From Gemmatimonadota bacterium (GTDB lineage: Bacteria; Gemmatimonadota; Gemmatimonadetes; Palauibacterales; Palauibacteraceae): a stretch of 57,911 bases of DNA. The stretch spans positions 1-57,911 of the forward strand of contig JAJDWE010000010.1 in NCBI GenBank assembly GCA_022825725.1. Reading direction: 5' to 3'. Positions 16,767-25,654 of the stretch are shown piece by piece. A program made the translations under genes and the position numbers. How positions within the stretch are numbered: the stretch's first letter is position 1; the number at the start of each line of letters is the position of its first letter. The notes below the pieces were generated by a model. That model was not told the DNA's origin. It searched no databases and saw only the letters and a program-made list of their open reading frames with translations.

Positions 16767-18383
16767 GTGAACTACGATCTCAAGACCTTCCGCGGCGACG
16801 TTTTCGGCGGCGTCACGTCGGCGGTCATAGCGCTCCCGGTCTCGCTGGCCTTTGGCGTGGCCTCGGGTCTCGGGGCCGAGGCCGGCCTGTACGGCGCGAT
16901 CGCGGTCGGCTTCTTCGCCTCCGTATTCGGCGGCAACCGGTTCCAGATATCCGGTCCCACGCCTGCCATGACCGTCGCCATGTCGGTCATCGTAACGACG
17001 CACGCTTCGACGCTGGGCGAAGCCTTCACGGTGGTCGTGCTGGCCGGCCTTCTGCAGATCGCGCTGGGCCTGTTGAGGACGGGCCGGTTCGTCGTGTACA
17101 CGCCATACGCCGTGATCTCGGGGTTCATGTCGGGGATCGGCGTCATCGTCATGTTGATCCAGATCCTGCCCTTCCTCGGCGCGCCCGCGGCGGAGGGCGG
17201 CCCCATGGCGGCGATGCGGGCGGTCCCGCAAGCGATGGCGAACCTGAATGGCAGCGCGCTCGCCATCGGCGTGGCAACGCTCGCGGTGAGCATCTTCTGG
17301 CCGCAGCGGCTTTCCCGGCTGCTTCCCGGTCCTCTCGTCGCCCTGATCGCCGGAACCGCGCTGGGCGTGTTCTGGCTGACCGACGCGCCGATCATCGGCG
17401 CGATCCCCGCCGGTCTGCCCGAACTGCAGCTGAGTCTGCCTTCCGCCAGCTTCCTCGCCCGCGCCTTCCATCCGGCGCTCGTCCTCGCCCTCCTCGGCTC
17501 CGTCGACAGCCTGCTCACGTCGCTCGTGGCCGACTCGCTGACCGGTACGCAGCACGACTCGAACCGCGAACTCGTCGGCCAGGGCCTGGGCAACACGATT
17601 GCGGGCCTCTTCGGAGGGTTGCCGGGGGCGGGGGCCACGATGGGGACGGTCGTCAACATCCGCGCCGGCGGCCTCACACGGATGTCCGGCGCCCTGCGTG
17701 CGGTCCTGCTGCTGGGCGTCCTGCTCGGCCTGGGCCGGTACCTGGAACCGATTCCCCATGCCGTGCTCGCGGGCATCCTGATCAAGGTCGGGTGGGACAT
17801 CATCGACTGGCCCCTCCTGGCCCACCTTCACCGCATTCGGCGCGACCACCTGTTCGTGCTGGTATTGACGCTCGCCCTCACCGTGTTCGTCGACCTCGTG
17901 ACGGCCGTGGCCATCGGCCTCATCGTCGCGGGCATGGCGCACGCGCGGCAGATCGAGAGCCTCGAACTCGACAACGTGCTCTCGGTGCCGCTGCTGGACC
18001 GGGTGTTCTTCGAGGGTGTCGAGGATACGGCCGCGATGGACGACTATTCGGCGCGCGTAGGCCTCGTCGCGCTCCGCGGGGCGTTCACCGTCGCGTCCTC
18101 CCACAAGCTGGTGAACGTGATCGGGAAGGACATCAAGGATCACGAAATCGTCATCTTCGACTTCTCCGACGCCACGTACCTGGACGACAGCGCCGCCATG
18201 CTCATCCGGCAACTCCTGGATGTCGCTGCGAAGAGCAGCACGCACGTGATCGTGATGGCGGTGTCCGGCACGGTCGAGAAGACGCTGCTCACGCTCGACA
18301 TCCTGGCCGGGCTGCCCGGGGATCATGTCGTCGAGACCATGGATCAGGCGCGGGAAGTTGCGCTGGACCTTCTGAAAGACTGA
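16767..18383 (+). CDS. SulP family anion transporter with STAS domain
   Basis: 538 residues from a GTG start. The N-terminal membrane domain begins with the typical RGDVFGGVTSAVIALPVSLAFGVASG and includes the conserved ISGPTPAMTV motif and a further PGAGATMGTVVNIRAGG segment; these are the SLC26/SulP substrate-binding helices. The C-terminal STAS domain (about 420-538) has the anti-sigma-antagonist-like strand-helix pattern (IVIFDFSDATYLDDSAAMLI). Likely substrates are sulfate, bicarbonate or another small anion; no carbonic anhydrase fusion is present to decide between them. Convergent with the outer-membrane protein gene that follows. Confidence 0.93.
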   Translation: MNYDLKTFRGDVFGGVTSAVIALPVSLAFGVASGLGAEAGLYGAIAVGFFASVFGGNRFQISGPTPAMTVAMSVIVTTHASTLGEAFTVVVLAGLLQIALGLLRTGRFVVYTPYAVISGFMSGIGVIVMLIQILPFLGAPAAEGGPMAAMRAVPQAMANLNGSALAIGVATLAVSIFWPQRLSRLLPGPLVALIAGTALGVFWLTDAPIIGAIPAGLPELQLSLPSASFLARAFHPALVLALLGSVDSLLTSLVADSLTGTQHDSNRELVGQGLGNTIAGLFGGLPGAGATMGTVVNIRAGGLTRMSGALRAVLLLGVLLGLGRYLEPIPHAVLAGILIKVGWDIIDWPLLAHLHRIRRDHLFVLVLTLALTVFVDLVTAVAIGLIVAGMAHARQIESLELDNVLSVPLLDRVFFEGVEDTAAMDDYSARVGLVALRGAFTVASSHKLVNVIGKDIKDHEIVIFDFSDATYLDDSAAMLIRQLLDVAAKSSTHVIVMAVSGTVEKTLLTLDILAGLPGDHVVETMDQAREVALDLLKD

Positions 18384-18423
18384 CCGGGACGTCGAGCTTC
18401 GGTGAGGCGGGACGCGGGCCGGG

Positions 18424-19128
18424 TCAGTGGGGCGGGGCGACCCCGACGGAGAGCGTGACGGCGCTGGCGGAGTACCCGTAGTCGAGGAGGACGCCGGGAA
18501 TTTCTACCGTCCACTCGGTGAGGGAACGCGAATAGCCGACGCGCACATCCACGCTCCAGCCGCGGTCGAGCAGCAACCCGAGGCCGACCGTCGCCGGGCG
18601 TCGGCTGCGCTGCTCCCGCCGCTCTCCGCGTTCGCCGTCTGCCGGGTTGACGCCGCTCGTCGCGAATTCGCTCCACATCCGACGGATCCCGCCGAACACA
18701 TAGCCCTGCGTCGAGCGGTCTCCGGAACCGAGGCCGAGGAGCAGGTTGACGCCGACGCCGAACCGGTCGCGCAGGTCCCACTCGCCGGGCCACACATCGT
18801 GCGGTTCGCCGTTCGGGGTGGGCTCGATCGTGCCCTCGATCTTCCCCCGATTGGCGAGCACCCCCTCGAACTCCACCCCCGCGAGCAGGCCGCCGAGGAC
18901 GCGCGTGCGCAGCCCGATGGAAGGGTTGACCGCGAATGTCGGACTCGAGGCGGTCGTGGCGCTCTCGCTCGACCCGCCGCCCGCCGTCACGCGCTTGGAG
19001 TGTTCCGCCGAGAGCCAGCCCGCCTCGGGCGCCAGCCGAAGGGTCAGCTCGGACTGGGCGCGGGCCGGCGGCGTGGCCAGCAGGGAGAGGCAGACGACGA
19101 GGGTTGTGGGTGCGGCGAACCGGATCAC
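18424..19128 (-). CDS. Outer-membrane beta-barrel-like protein
   Basis: 234 residues from GTG 19128. This start overlaps the stop of the upstream lipoprotein gene as GTGA, implying translational coupling. A signal peptide ends ATPPARA-QS. The mature part shows alternating hydrophobic strands rich in Gly and aromatics (VLGGLLAGVEFEGVL, FGVGVNLLLGLGSGD, WSVDVRVGYSRSL) with a C-terminal strand ending VTLSVGVAPPH. This pattern fits a small OmpA/OmpW-like barrel. Its function is unknown; coupling to the lipoprotein suggests they work together in the envelope. Confidence 0.75.
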   Translation of the reverse strand: MIRFAAPTTLVVCLSLLATPPARAQSELTLRLAPEAGWLSAEHSKRVTAGGGSSESATTASSPTFAVNPSIGLRTRVLGGLLAGVEFEGVLANRGKIEGTIEPTPNGEPHDVWPGEWDLRDRFGVGVNLLLGLGSGDRSTQGYVFGGIRRMWSEFATSGVNPADGERGERREQRSRRPATVGLGLLLDRGWSVDVRVGYSRSLTEWTVEIPGVLLDYGYSASAVTLSVGVAPPH

Positions 19129-19583
19129 CGAGGTGCCGTCGCCGCGACCACCCCGCAGTTGGTGAGCAGACGCTGCGCGTCCGCCTTGCCGGAGTCGGAG
19201 GGGCCGAGCTGGTTCTGGCCCTGCTCCTCGTCGTCGTCGAGTCCGGCGATCAGGCCGATGTCGTGGTCCGCGACCCTCGAGGCGACGACCCTGATGTGCG
19301 TGTTGCCCGTCGCGGGATTGTCGAACACGCTCGCCGTGAGCACGTCGTGGTGGGCGGCCCCGGTGATGAGTTCCTGTACAACGCCGGAAGTCTGCCGGCG
19401 ACCCCGCACGAACCCGGCCTCGAGGTCCCCGTCCTCGATCGTGTAGTCCATCAGGTTCAGCTGCGCGACCGCGCATTGGTAGGCCGTTTCCAGCCCGGGC
19501 GGCGCGACGCCCTGGAAGGAGATGGGAGCCGTGGAGCACCCGGCGAGCAGTACGGTGAGGACGACCGGTGCGATTCTGTTCAT
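19125..19583 (-). CDS. Small lipoprotein of unknown function
   Basis: 152 residues from ATG 19583; a TTG three codons upstream is less likely. The signal ends at the lipobox VLLAGC. The mature part (about 135 residues) contains a segment VFDNPATGNTHIRVVAS resembling small envelope lipoproteins that contain one alpha/beta domain, and two further Cys. No named family is recognised. It is first in a two-gene unit with the barrel protein through a GTGA overlap. Confidence 0.72.
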   Translation of the reverse strand: MNRIAPVVLTVLLAGCSTAPISFQGVAPPGLETAYQCAVAQLNLMDYTIEDGDLEAGFVRGRRQTSGVVQELITGAAHHDVLTASVFDNPATGNTHIRVVASRVADHDIGLIAGLDDDEEQGQNQLGPSDSGKADAQRLLTNCGVVAATAPR

Positions 19584-19639
19584 GTCATCCAATCTTCGAC
19601 GCTTGCGGGTCTGCCGCCAGTTATTGACCCTTCGTTCCC

Positions 19640-20629
19640 ATGACCGATCTCATGACGACTCGAATGTGCCCGCGGTCACGCGCGGTTCCGACCGCCCCGC
19701 TGCTGCCGCTGGTCTGCACGATCGCGCTGGGCGGAGGGGCATGTTCGCCATCCCCGGACACGATACCCGGCCGGGGGGACGCCAAAGTCCTGCTGATCGG
19801 GCTCGACGGGGTGCGTCCGGACGTGCTGGCGGAGGTGTCCACGCCGGTGATGGACTCGCTGGCCGCCGCCGGCTGGTACACGGCGGAGGCGCGCACGACG
19901 ACGCCGTCGGTGAGCGGCCCGTCATGGTCCTCCATGCTGACGGGCGTCTGGCCCGCGAAGCACGGCGTAGTGGACAACAGCTTCGAGGGACGCCGGTACG
20001 CCGAGTATCCCGGTTTTCTCACCCTCGTCGAGCGCGAGCGTCCCGACCTCGCCACGTTCGCGGCGCTCGACTGGATGCCGCTCGCTTCGCTCGACGGCGG
20101 CGGCCCGGTGCTCTCGGGTGAAATCGACACGCTCGTCGCGGTGGACGGATACGAACTCGGGTGGGCGGAGGCCGACAGCGTCGTCGCGTCGCGCGCGGCG
20201 CAACATCTGGCCTCGGCCGACGCGGACGCGGTCTTCGTGTACCTCGGGAATCCCGACGAAACGAGCCACCGGCACGGATCCATCGGGGTCGAATACCGCG
20301 AGGCGATCGCCCTCTCGGATCGTCAAGTCGGCTGGCTGGTGGACGCTCTCCGTGCGCGGCCCGCCTACGCGGAAGAAGACTGGCTCGTGCTCATCAGCAC
20401 CGACCACGGACGGCGCGAGGACGGCGGCCACGGCGGAGATTCGCCGGAGGAGATGACGATCTTCATCCTCGCGAGCGGGCCGTCGACCGGAGGCTGGCCC
20501 ACCGCGGGGTCCCGGCCCACGTACATCGTCGATGTACCGGTCACGGCGCTCCATCACCTGGGCGTCCCGCCCGACTCCGGCGCGGGATTCGATGGGGAGC
20601 GGCTCGCCCGTCCCGGCGACGACCCATAG
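19640..20629 (+). CDS. Alkaline-phosphatase-fold hydrolase (nucleotide pyrophosphatase/phosphodiesterase type)
   Basis: 329 residues with an N-terminal export signal ending near GGGAC (Cys35), possibly a lipoprotein. The two-metal site of the superfamily is complete: Asp56 in LLIGLDGVRPD, the nucleophile segment TTPSVSGPSWSSMLTG (Ser92 where NPP enzymes often have Thr), NPDETSHRHG, STDHGR and GGHGG. It probably cleaves phosphodiesters, phosphomonoesters or a sulfate ester in the periplasm; the substrate is not evident. The downstream Tat-exported amidase gene is on the same strand 120 nt away. Confidence 0.85.
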   Translation: MTDLMTTRMCPRSRAVPTAPLLPLVCTIALGGGACSPSPDTIPGRGDAKVLLIGLDGVRPDVLAEVSTPVMDSLAAAGWYTAEARTTTPSVSGPSWSSMLTGVWPAKHGVVDNSFEGRRYAEYPGFLTLVERERPDLATFAALDWMPLASLDGGGPVLSGEIDTLVAVDGYELGWAEADSVVASRAAQHLASADADAVFVYLGNPDETSHRHGSIGVEYREAIALSDRQVGWLVDALRARPAYAEEDWLVLISTDHGRREDGGHGGDSPEEMTIFILASGPSTGGWPTAGSRPTYIVDVPVTALHHLGVPPDSGAGFDGERLARPGDDP

Positions 20630-20751
20630 CCGGAGTCTTCCGCGCCCCGGCGCGGACGTGTGCAGGGCACGCGCCCCGACGCTGGCGGGAAGGAGCGATG
20701 TTGCGACAGTTTGAGGGCGAGGAAGACTCACACCAGCCTACGGGGGAAGAG

Positions 20752-21954
20752 ATGTCCGAGATGAATCGTCGTGGCTTCATCGGTCGGGGACTGAGTCTGG
20801 GTGCCGCGGCGGCGGTTGCGGGCGCTGTGCCCGCGCGCGCTTCGGTCCGCGAGGGACGGCCGTCTCTCGCGTCGGGCGGGGGCGCGATGACGCCGATGAT
20901 GATCACGAGCCACACGAACGACACGGGACGCCGGGCGGCCACGGCGGCGTGGCAGATCCTGTCGGGAGGCGGCGCGGCGATGGACGCCGTCGAGCGCGGC
21001 GCGAACATCATCGAACTCGACCCGGACGGGACGAGCGTCGGCTGGGGCGGCCTGCCCAACGCCGACGGCGTCGTGCAACTCGACGCGTCCGTCATGGATG
21101 GAGCCACCTACAACGCCGGCTCGGTGGCCGGCATCGAGGGCATCCGCACCCCCGCCTCGGTGGCCCGCCTCGTCATGGAGCGCACGGATCACGTGATGCT
21201 CGTCGGCAAGTACGCGCAGGAGTTCGCGGTCGGCTTCGGCTTCGAGGTCCAGGATCTGATGACGCCGAAGTCGCGTGAGATCTGGCTGCGGTGGCGCGAG
21301 CGCCTGTCCGACACGGACGACTGGGGACCCCCGGACCATCTGCGGCGCCCGCCCGACGGCTCGGACGGCGGCGGCGGACTCTCCCGCGCCGGCTCCGGTG
21401 AAGACGCGATTTGGCGCGAAGCCGAACAGTGGGCGGAACTCCTCGACCTGCCCGGCCGTGACGGCCCGGACCGAGACTACGTGCTGGCCGAGGGCCTCAT
21501 CCACCGCTACGGGACGACGAACGTGCTCGCGGTCGACGCGCAGGGGAACGTCTCGGGCATCACGACGACGAGCGGACTCGCGTGGAAGGTTCCCGGCCGC
21601 GTGGGCGACTCGCCGATCATCGGCGCCGGCCTGTACGTGGACAACGACATCGGCGCGGCCGCGGTGACCGGACGGGGCGAGGACGTGATCAAGTCGTGCG
21701 CGGGGTACTACATCGTCTCGCGGATGGGCGCGGGGCGCACGCCGCAGGAGGCCTGCGAGGACGCCGTGGGGATGATCCGCCACAAGTACCGGAACGTGGC
21801 GCCGGAGTTCATCCCGTCCGAGAAGTTCGTCGCGATCAACAAGGACGGGGACCACGGCTGCGCCTGGATGCCCTTCCGCGACACCCCGCCCCGCATGACG
21901 GTGGCGAACGCGGACGGGATCCACACGTACGAGGGGGTGAGCGTCGCCGACTGA
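20752..21954 (+). CDS. Tat-exported N4-(beta-N-acetylglucosaminyl)-L-asparaginase-like Ntn-hydrolase
   Basis: 400 residues. A twin-arginine signal (NRRGFIGRGL then an Ala-rich helix to PARA) supports the start at 20752; an in-frame ATG at 20698 would only lengthen the n-region. The mature protein follows the aspartylglucosaminidase/isoaspartyl peptidase family, with a conserved cleavage site at YGT-TNV (Thr255 as the exposed nucleophile after self-cleavage) and the binding loop KVPGRVGDSPIIGAG. These enzymes cleave the GlcNAc-Asn link of N-glycoproteins or beta-aspartyl peptides. Export suggests action on external glycopeptides or on damaged peptides in the periplasm. Confidence 0.88.
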   Translation: MSEMNRRGFIGRGLSLGAAAAVAGAVPARASVREGRPSLASGGGAMTPMMITSHTNDTGRRAATAAWQILSGGGAAMDAVERGANIIELDPDGTSVGWGGLPNADGVVQLDASVMDGATYNAGSVAGIEGIRTPASVARLVMERTDHVMLVGKYAQEFAVGFGFEVQDLMTPKSREIWLRWRERLSDTDDWGPPDHLRRPPDGSDGGGGLSRAGSGEDAIWREAEQWAELLDLPGRDGPDRDYVLAEGLIHRYGTTNVLAVDAQGNVSGITTTSGLAWKVPGRVGDSPIIGAGLYVDNDIGAAAVTGRGEDVIKSCAGYYIVSRMGAGRTPQEACEDAVGMIRHKYRNVAPEFIPSEKFVAINKDGDHGCAWMPFRDTPPRMTVANADGIHTYEGVSVAD

Positions 21955-21985
21955 CGGGGCGCCCGACCCGGACCTCGCGTCCGCT

Positions 21986-22441
21986 GTGTCCGAAGTGACC
22001 GTGATCGTCAGGGAAGCGGGTCTCGAGGATGTCGACCGCCTCGCGCCGCTGTTCGACGGCTACCGCCAGTTCTACCGCCAGTCAGCGGATCCGGAGGGGG
22101 CCCGCCGGTTCCTGGCCGCACGTCTCGGAGCCGGCGAGTCGCGGGTCTTCGTGGCGGAGACGGAGGACGGTTGGCCGCTGGGGTTCGTGCAGCTCTTCCC
22201 GTCCTTCTCTTCCGTATCGATGAGACGGCTCTGGATCCTCAACGACCTCTTCGTTGCGCCGGACGCCCGCCGGTCGGGGGTCGCGCGCGCCCTCATGGAT
22301 CGCGCGCGGGAACTCGCGGTCGAGACCGGCGCCAAGGGCCTCATCCTGGAGACCGAGACCCACAACGCGCCCGCGAAGCGACTCTACGAGGAGCTGGGCT
22401 GGGCGCTCGACGGCACCGACCACTACGAGTTGCTCGTGTGA
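21986..22441 (+). CDS. GNAT family N-acetyltransferase
   Basis: 151 residues from a GTG start. The acetyl-CoA-binding motif A is clear (LNDLFVAPDARRSGVARALMDRA, with the R/Q-x-x-G-x-A pattern as RRSGVA). It is preceded by the beta-strand segment SRVFVAE and followed by the terminal LYEELGWALDGTDHYEL. The acceptor is unknown. Its stop overlaps the next gene's GTG as GTGA. Confidence 0.9.
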   Translation: MSEVTVIVREAGLEDVDRLAPLFDGYRQFYRQSADPEGARRFLAARLGAGESRVFVAETEDGWPLGFVQLFPSFSSVSMRRLWILNDLFVAPDARRSGVARALMDRARELAVETGAKGLILETETHNAPAKRLYEELGWALDGTDHYELLV

Positions 22442-22917
22442 ACCCCCGCGTGAACGCCGCGGTGCGCGCGGTGGCTCCGGTCGTGCTGCTGCCCGCGCTG
22501 GCGGCTGTCGCATGCGCGGCCGGATCGGCGGAGGGGCCCGCGGCAGGGGAGCCCGGCCGGGAGTTGCGGCTGTCGCTGTCGACCGGCGAAGAATCGCCTG
22601 AGGCCACCGCGCCCGTCGTCCTCGAACTGACCGGCACGAACGACGGCCAGGCCACGCTCGTTCTCGATTTCCCCGACGGCCAGCGCTACGACTTCGAGGT
22701 GATCTCGGAGGATGGCGTCGTCGTCTGGCATTGGGCGGAGGGCAGGTTCTTCGCCCAGGTGCTGGGACGCGAGACGCTCGAACCCGGCGCGTCGCTGCGC
22801 TGGACCGGGAGAATCGAAGCCGGGCTGCCGGCCGGCGTCTACCGCATCATCGCCACACTCACCACGGTGGAGCCTCACGCGATCGAGGCCACCCTCACCG
22901 TCTTACCCCGGAGCTAG
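22438..22917 (+). CDS. BsuPI-like lipoprotein
   Basis: 159 residues starting at GTG 22438, overlapping the acetyltransferase stop. The signal ends at a lipobox AAVAC. The single beta-sandwich domain matches the intracellular proteinase inhibitor BsuPI type (VVLELTGTNDGQATLVLDFPDGQRYDFEV, then GVVVWHWAEGRFFAQ and LEPGASLRWTGRI). In Gram-negative genomes such domains are usually exported and of unknown target. It ends six bases before the M28 peptidase gene, so an accessory or inhibitory role towards a peptidase is conceivable but unproven. Confidence 0.8.
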   Translation: MNPRVNAAVRAVAPVVLLPALAAVACAAGSAEGPAAGEPGRELRLSLSTGEESPEATAPVVLELTGTNDGQATLVLDFPDGQRYDFEVISEDGVVVWHWAEGRFFAQVLGRETLEPGASLRWTGRIEAGLPAGVYRIIATLTTVEPHAIEATLTVLPRS

Positions 22918-22923
22918 CGACCA

Positions 22924-24717
22924 TTGAACGACACGATGCCGGCGGGGCTCGCCACGGTCCCCGACGCCCTTGAACCCGACCTCCTGCGCGCCGTTTCCTT
23001 CGATGCGGGGTGGTCCCTCCTCGAACGCTTCTCGACGCTCGTGCGCGAGTCCGGGAGCGACGACGAGCACGTCGCGGCCGAGTACATCGCCGCCGAACTG
23101 AGCCGGATGGGCGTGCCGTTCGAGATGCACGAGCCCGATCTCTACCTCTCCCTCCCCCGCGAGTCATCGGTGGAGTGGAGCGGCGGGTCGACACGGGCCA
23201 AACCGCCGTCTTTTGCCGTGCCGACGGCGGAGGGCGGGCTCGAAGGGGAACTCGTCTTCGTTCCGGCCGCGGCCGCGACGGGGCAGCGGGATCTGTTCGC
23301 GAGGCGGCTCGGCGACGACCTGCCCGACGTGGCCGGCAAGATCGTGCTCAGCGAGGGATTCGCGATGCCGGGCATGGTCTCCGCCTTCGAGGCGGCGGGG
23401 GCGGCGGGACAGGTCTTCATCAACCCGGGGGAGAACATCCACTGGGGGATCTGCACGTCGATCTGGGGCACGCCGACGACCGCGAACCTCGCCACGAAGC
23501 CCGGGACGCCCGTGGTGGCGGTCAACAACCCCGACGGAGAGCGACTCAAGGAGGCGGTGGGCGAGACGGTCCGGCTCGAAGTCCGGCTGGAGGAGGGCTG
23601 GTACCCGTGCAAGCTGCCCGTGGCGCACATCGCCGGCGCGTCGGAAGAGTTCATGCTCGTGCACGGACACTACGACTCGTGGGATGTGGGGATCGGGGAC
23701 AACGCGGTCGGCGATGCGACGCTGCTGGAGCTGGCCCGGATCTTCCACGCGGAGGCGGGACGGCTGCAGCGCTCGCTGCGGATCGCCTGGTGGCCGGCGC
23801 ACTCGACCGGGCGCTACGGCGGCTCCACCTGGTATGCCGACACGCACGCGCTCGAACTCCGCCGGCGTTGCGTGGGCGCGATCAACATCGACTCGCCGGG
23901 CTGCTGGCACGCGACGGAGTACGACGACGTGATGTGGATGGCCGAGGCGGGGCCGCTGTGCGCGCGCGCGATCGCGGACGTCACGGGCAAGACCGCGAAG
24001 CGGCTGCGGCCGCTGCGGGCCGGCGACTATTCCTTCAACCAGATCGGGCTCACCTCGTTCTACATGCTGCTCTCGAACATCCCGGAGGACGAGCGCGCGT
24101 CGCTCGGCTTCTACGCCACGGGCGGCTGCGGGGGCAACATCGCGTGGCACACCGAGGACGACGTCATGGCCGTCGCCGAGCGGGAGAACCTCGAACGCGA
24201 CCTGGGCGTCTACGTCGCCTCGATCGCGCGCGTGCTCAACTCGCGCATCCTGCCGTACGACTTCCGCGAGACCGTCTCGGAACTCGCGGGGTTCGTCGAC
24301 GGTTACGTGGAGGCGGCCGGAGACCTGTTCGACCTCGGCGCGGTCCGTGCCGAACTCGAAGCGCTGGGCGCCGCGCTGGACGACCTGTACGCCACGGTCG
24401 GACGGAGTCGGCCGGATGCGGCGGCGGCCGGAGCCGTGAACGAGTTGTTCCTCGAGTTGTCCCGGATCCTGGTGCCGATCGGCTACGCGGAGGGCGGGCC
24501 GTTCGACCACGACCCGGCGTTGCCCAGGACGCCGATCCCGCGGTTGGCCCGGACGGCCGAGTTGCCGGGCCTCGCGGAAGCCGGCTCCGACGCGCTGCCC
24601 TTCCTCGTGAACGAAGTGCGCCGCGAGGCGAACCACGTGGCGAACGGGTTCCACGAGGCGGCCCGGGCGGTGCGACGCGTGCTGGCGCAGTTGACGGCTT
24701 CGGCGCCGGCGGGGTGA
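22924..24717 (+). CDS. M28-family peptidase with variant second metal site
   Basis: 597 residues from TTG 22924. A PA-type insert (about 100-210) precedes the M28 catalytic fold. Visible ligands are His249 and Asp251 in HGHYDSW, Asp259 in DNAVGDA, Asp323 in NIDSPG and His in IAWHTEDD. The usual catalytic pair Glu-Glu is replaced by WWPAHSTGRYGGS (His293), so either a His takes over ligation or the chemistry differs. I recall related M28-like proteins with the same GHS/AHS variant, so this looks like a subfamily trait. No signal peptide is obvious. The C-terminal helical domain (about 430-597) may mediate oligomerisation. The stop overlaps the next GTG. Confidence 0.85.
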   Translation: MNDTMPAGLATVPDALEPDLLRAVSFDAGWSLLERFSTLVRESGSDDEHVAAEYIAAELSRMGVPFEMHEPDLYLSLPRESSVEWSGGSTRAKPPSFAVPTAEGGLEGELVFVPAAAATGQRDLFARRLGDDLPDVAGKIVLSEGFAMPGMVSAFEAAGAAGQVFINPGENIHWGICTSIWGTPTTANLATKPGTPVVAVNNPDGERLKEAVGETVRLEVRLEEGWYPCKLPVAHIAGASEEFMLVHGHYDSWDVGIGDNAVGDATLLELARIFHAEAGRLQRSLRIAWWPAHSTGRYGGSTWYADTHALELRRRCVGAINIDSPGCWHATEYDDVMWMAEAGPLCARAIADVTGKTAKRLRPLRAGDYSFNQIGLTSFYMLLSNIPEDERASLGFYATGGCGGNIAWHTEDDVMAVAERENLERDLGVYVASIARVLNSRILPYDFRETVSELAGFVDGYVEAAGDLFDLGAVRAELEALGAALDDLYATVGRSRPDAAAAGAVNELFLELSRILVPIGYAEGGPFDHDPALPRTPIPRLARTAELPGLAEAGSDALPFLVNEVRREANHVANGFHEAARAVRRVLAQLTASAPAG

Positions 24718-25433
24718 CGCAGGTGCGACGTGCGAGGCGAGAACCCGGCCGTGCGTCCGCGCTGGCCGCGCCACTCGCGCTGTTGGCGGCGCTGGCGGGC
24801 CTGTCCGTCGCGGCGCCGGTACAGGCGCAGACGACGGACACGGTGTTCGTCCGGCTGGACGCCGATGGCGCGGCGCACGTTCGACAGGGTCTCCTGCCGG
24901 AGGACGGCGCGGTGCGGGCCTTCGCCATCCGGATCGAGCACCAGGCGCTCTCGCTCGCGGAGATGGAGCGGGGCGGCGCGCCGCTGCCCGTCACCGATGC
25001 CGCGCTGACCCCGGTCGAAGGGGCGTATCGCATCGATGTCGCCTCCGATGCGCCGGTCGTCGTGTCCTACACCATCCGGAATCCGGTGCGCGGACGGCTG
25101 GACCGGATCCCCTTTTTCGTGGCCGGCCGGGAGGCCGAGGAGACCGTCGTACAGGACGTCACGGCGCCGTGGCTGATTCGGCTGGAAGGGGATCCGGACG
25201 TGCTCGATGGGCTCGACCTGTCCACCAGCCTGCCGCGCTTCGTCCGGGCCGGCGATGACGTCGTGACGGCCACCCTGTCGAGCGTGCCGGGGATGCTCCG
25301 GCTGTCCCGCGGGGGCGCGCTCTCGTTCGCGCGCATCGCCGACTTCGCGGTCCTTGCGCTGCTGCTGACCGGTGCGATCTGGACGTGGCGGAACGCGCGA
25401 GTCCGCCGCGGGAGCGGGGGGACCGCCCCATGA
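24714..25433 (+). CDS. Secreted protein with C-terminal membrane anchor, unknown
   Basis: 239 residues from GTG 24714, overlapping the peptidase stop as GTGA; GTG 24723 is an alternative. A signal peptide ends PVQAQ. A single beta-rich domain follows (VFVRLDADGAAHVRQGLLPEDGA and VVVSYTIRNPVRGRLDRIPFFVAG). Near the C-terminus one transmembrane helix (IADFAVLALLLTGAIWTW) is followed by a basic tail, so most of the protein faces the periplasm. I recognise no family. It overlaps a micro-membrane protein gene as ATGA, and that gene overlaps a symporter gene the same way, suggesting accessory subunits of the transporter. Confidence 0.75.
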   Translation: MTQVRRARREPGRASALAAPLALLAALAGLSVAAPVQAQTTDTVFVRLDADGAAHVRQGLLPEDGAVRAFAIRIEHQALSLAEMERGGAPLPVTDAALTPVEGAYRIDVASDAPVVVSYTIRNPVRGRLDRIPFFVAGREAEETVVQDVTAPWLIRLEGDPDVLDGLDLSTSLPRFVRAGDDVVTATLSSVPGMLRLSRGGALSFARIADFAVLALLLTGAIWTWRNARVRRGSGGTAP

Positions 25434-25654
25434 CGCCGCTGCCGATCCTCCTGATCGCGGCGGGCTTCTTCGCCCTCGGCATCACCGTGATCCTCCTCTT
25501 CCGGAAGACCATCCGCGCCGACGACGAACTGGACCGCCGCTGGGCCGAGCTCGTCGAACAGCGCTCCCGGCGCGGCGCCACGCCCTCTGCGCGCTCCGCG
25601 CGCGCGGAGACCGCGGAACCCGGCGGGTCCGAACCACCCGGTGCGCGGACATGA
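25430..25654 (+). CDS. Small single-pass membrane protein upstream of the SSS symporter
   Basis: 74 residues starting at ATG 25430 (ATGA overlap with the previous stop). One N-terminal helix (LPILLIAAGFFALGITVILLF) is followed by a charged, disordered cytosolic tail. Its stop overlaps the symporter start as ATGA. Similar placement of a tiny membrane protein before a solute:sodium symporter is known for other SSS systems (such as the small partners of PanF and ActP), so it is probably an accessory subunit. Sequence alone does not give a family. Confidence 0.7.
   Translation: MTPLPILLIAAGFFALGITVILLFRKTIRADDELDRRWAELVEQRSRRGATPSARSARAETAEPGGSEPPGART

Noticed and set aside
14734-16770. Plus-strand frame of 678 codons across pdxH and the NSS gene
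   Set aside because: Spans two real genes on different strands; Arg/Glu-rich shadow.
20161-20751. N-terminal extension of the aspartylglucosaminidase-like protein
   Set aside because: It overlaps the phosphatase gene out of frame and would place the Tat signal internally.
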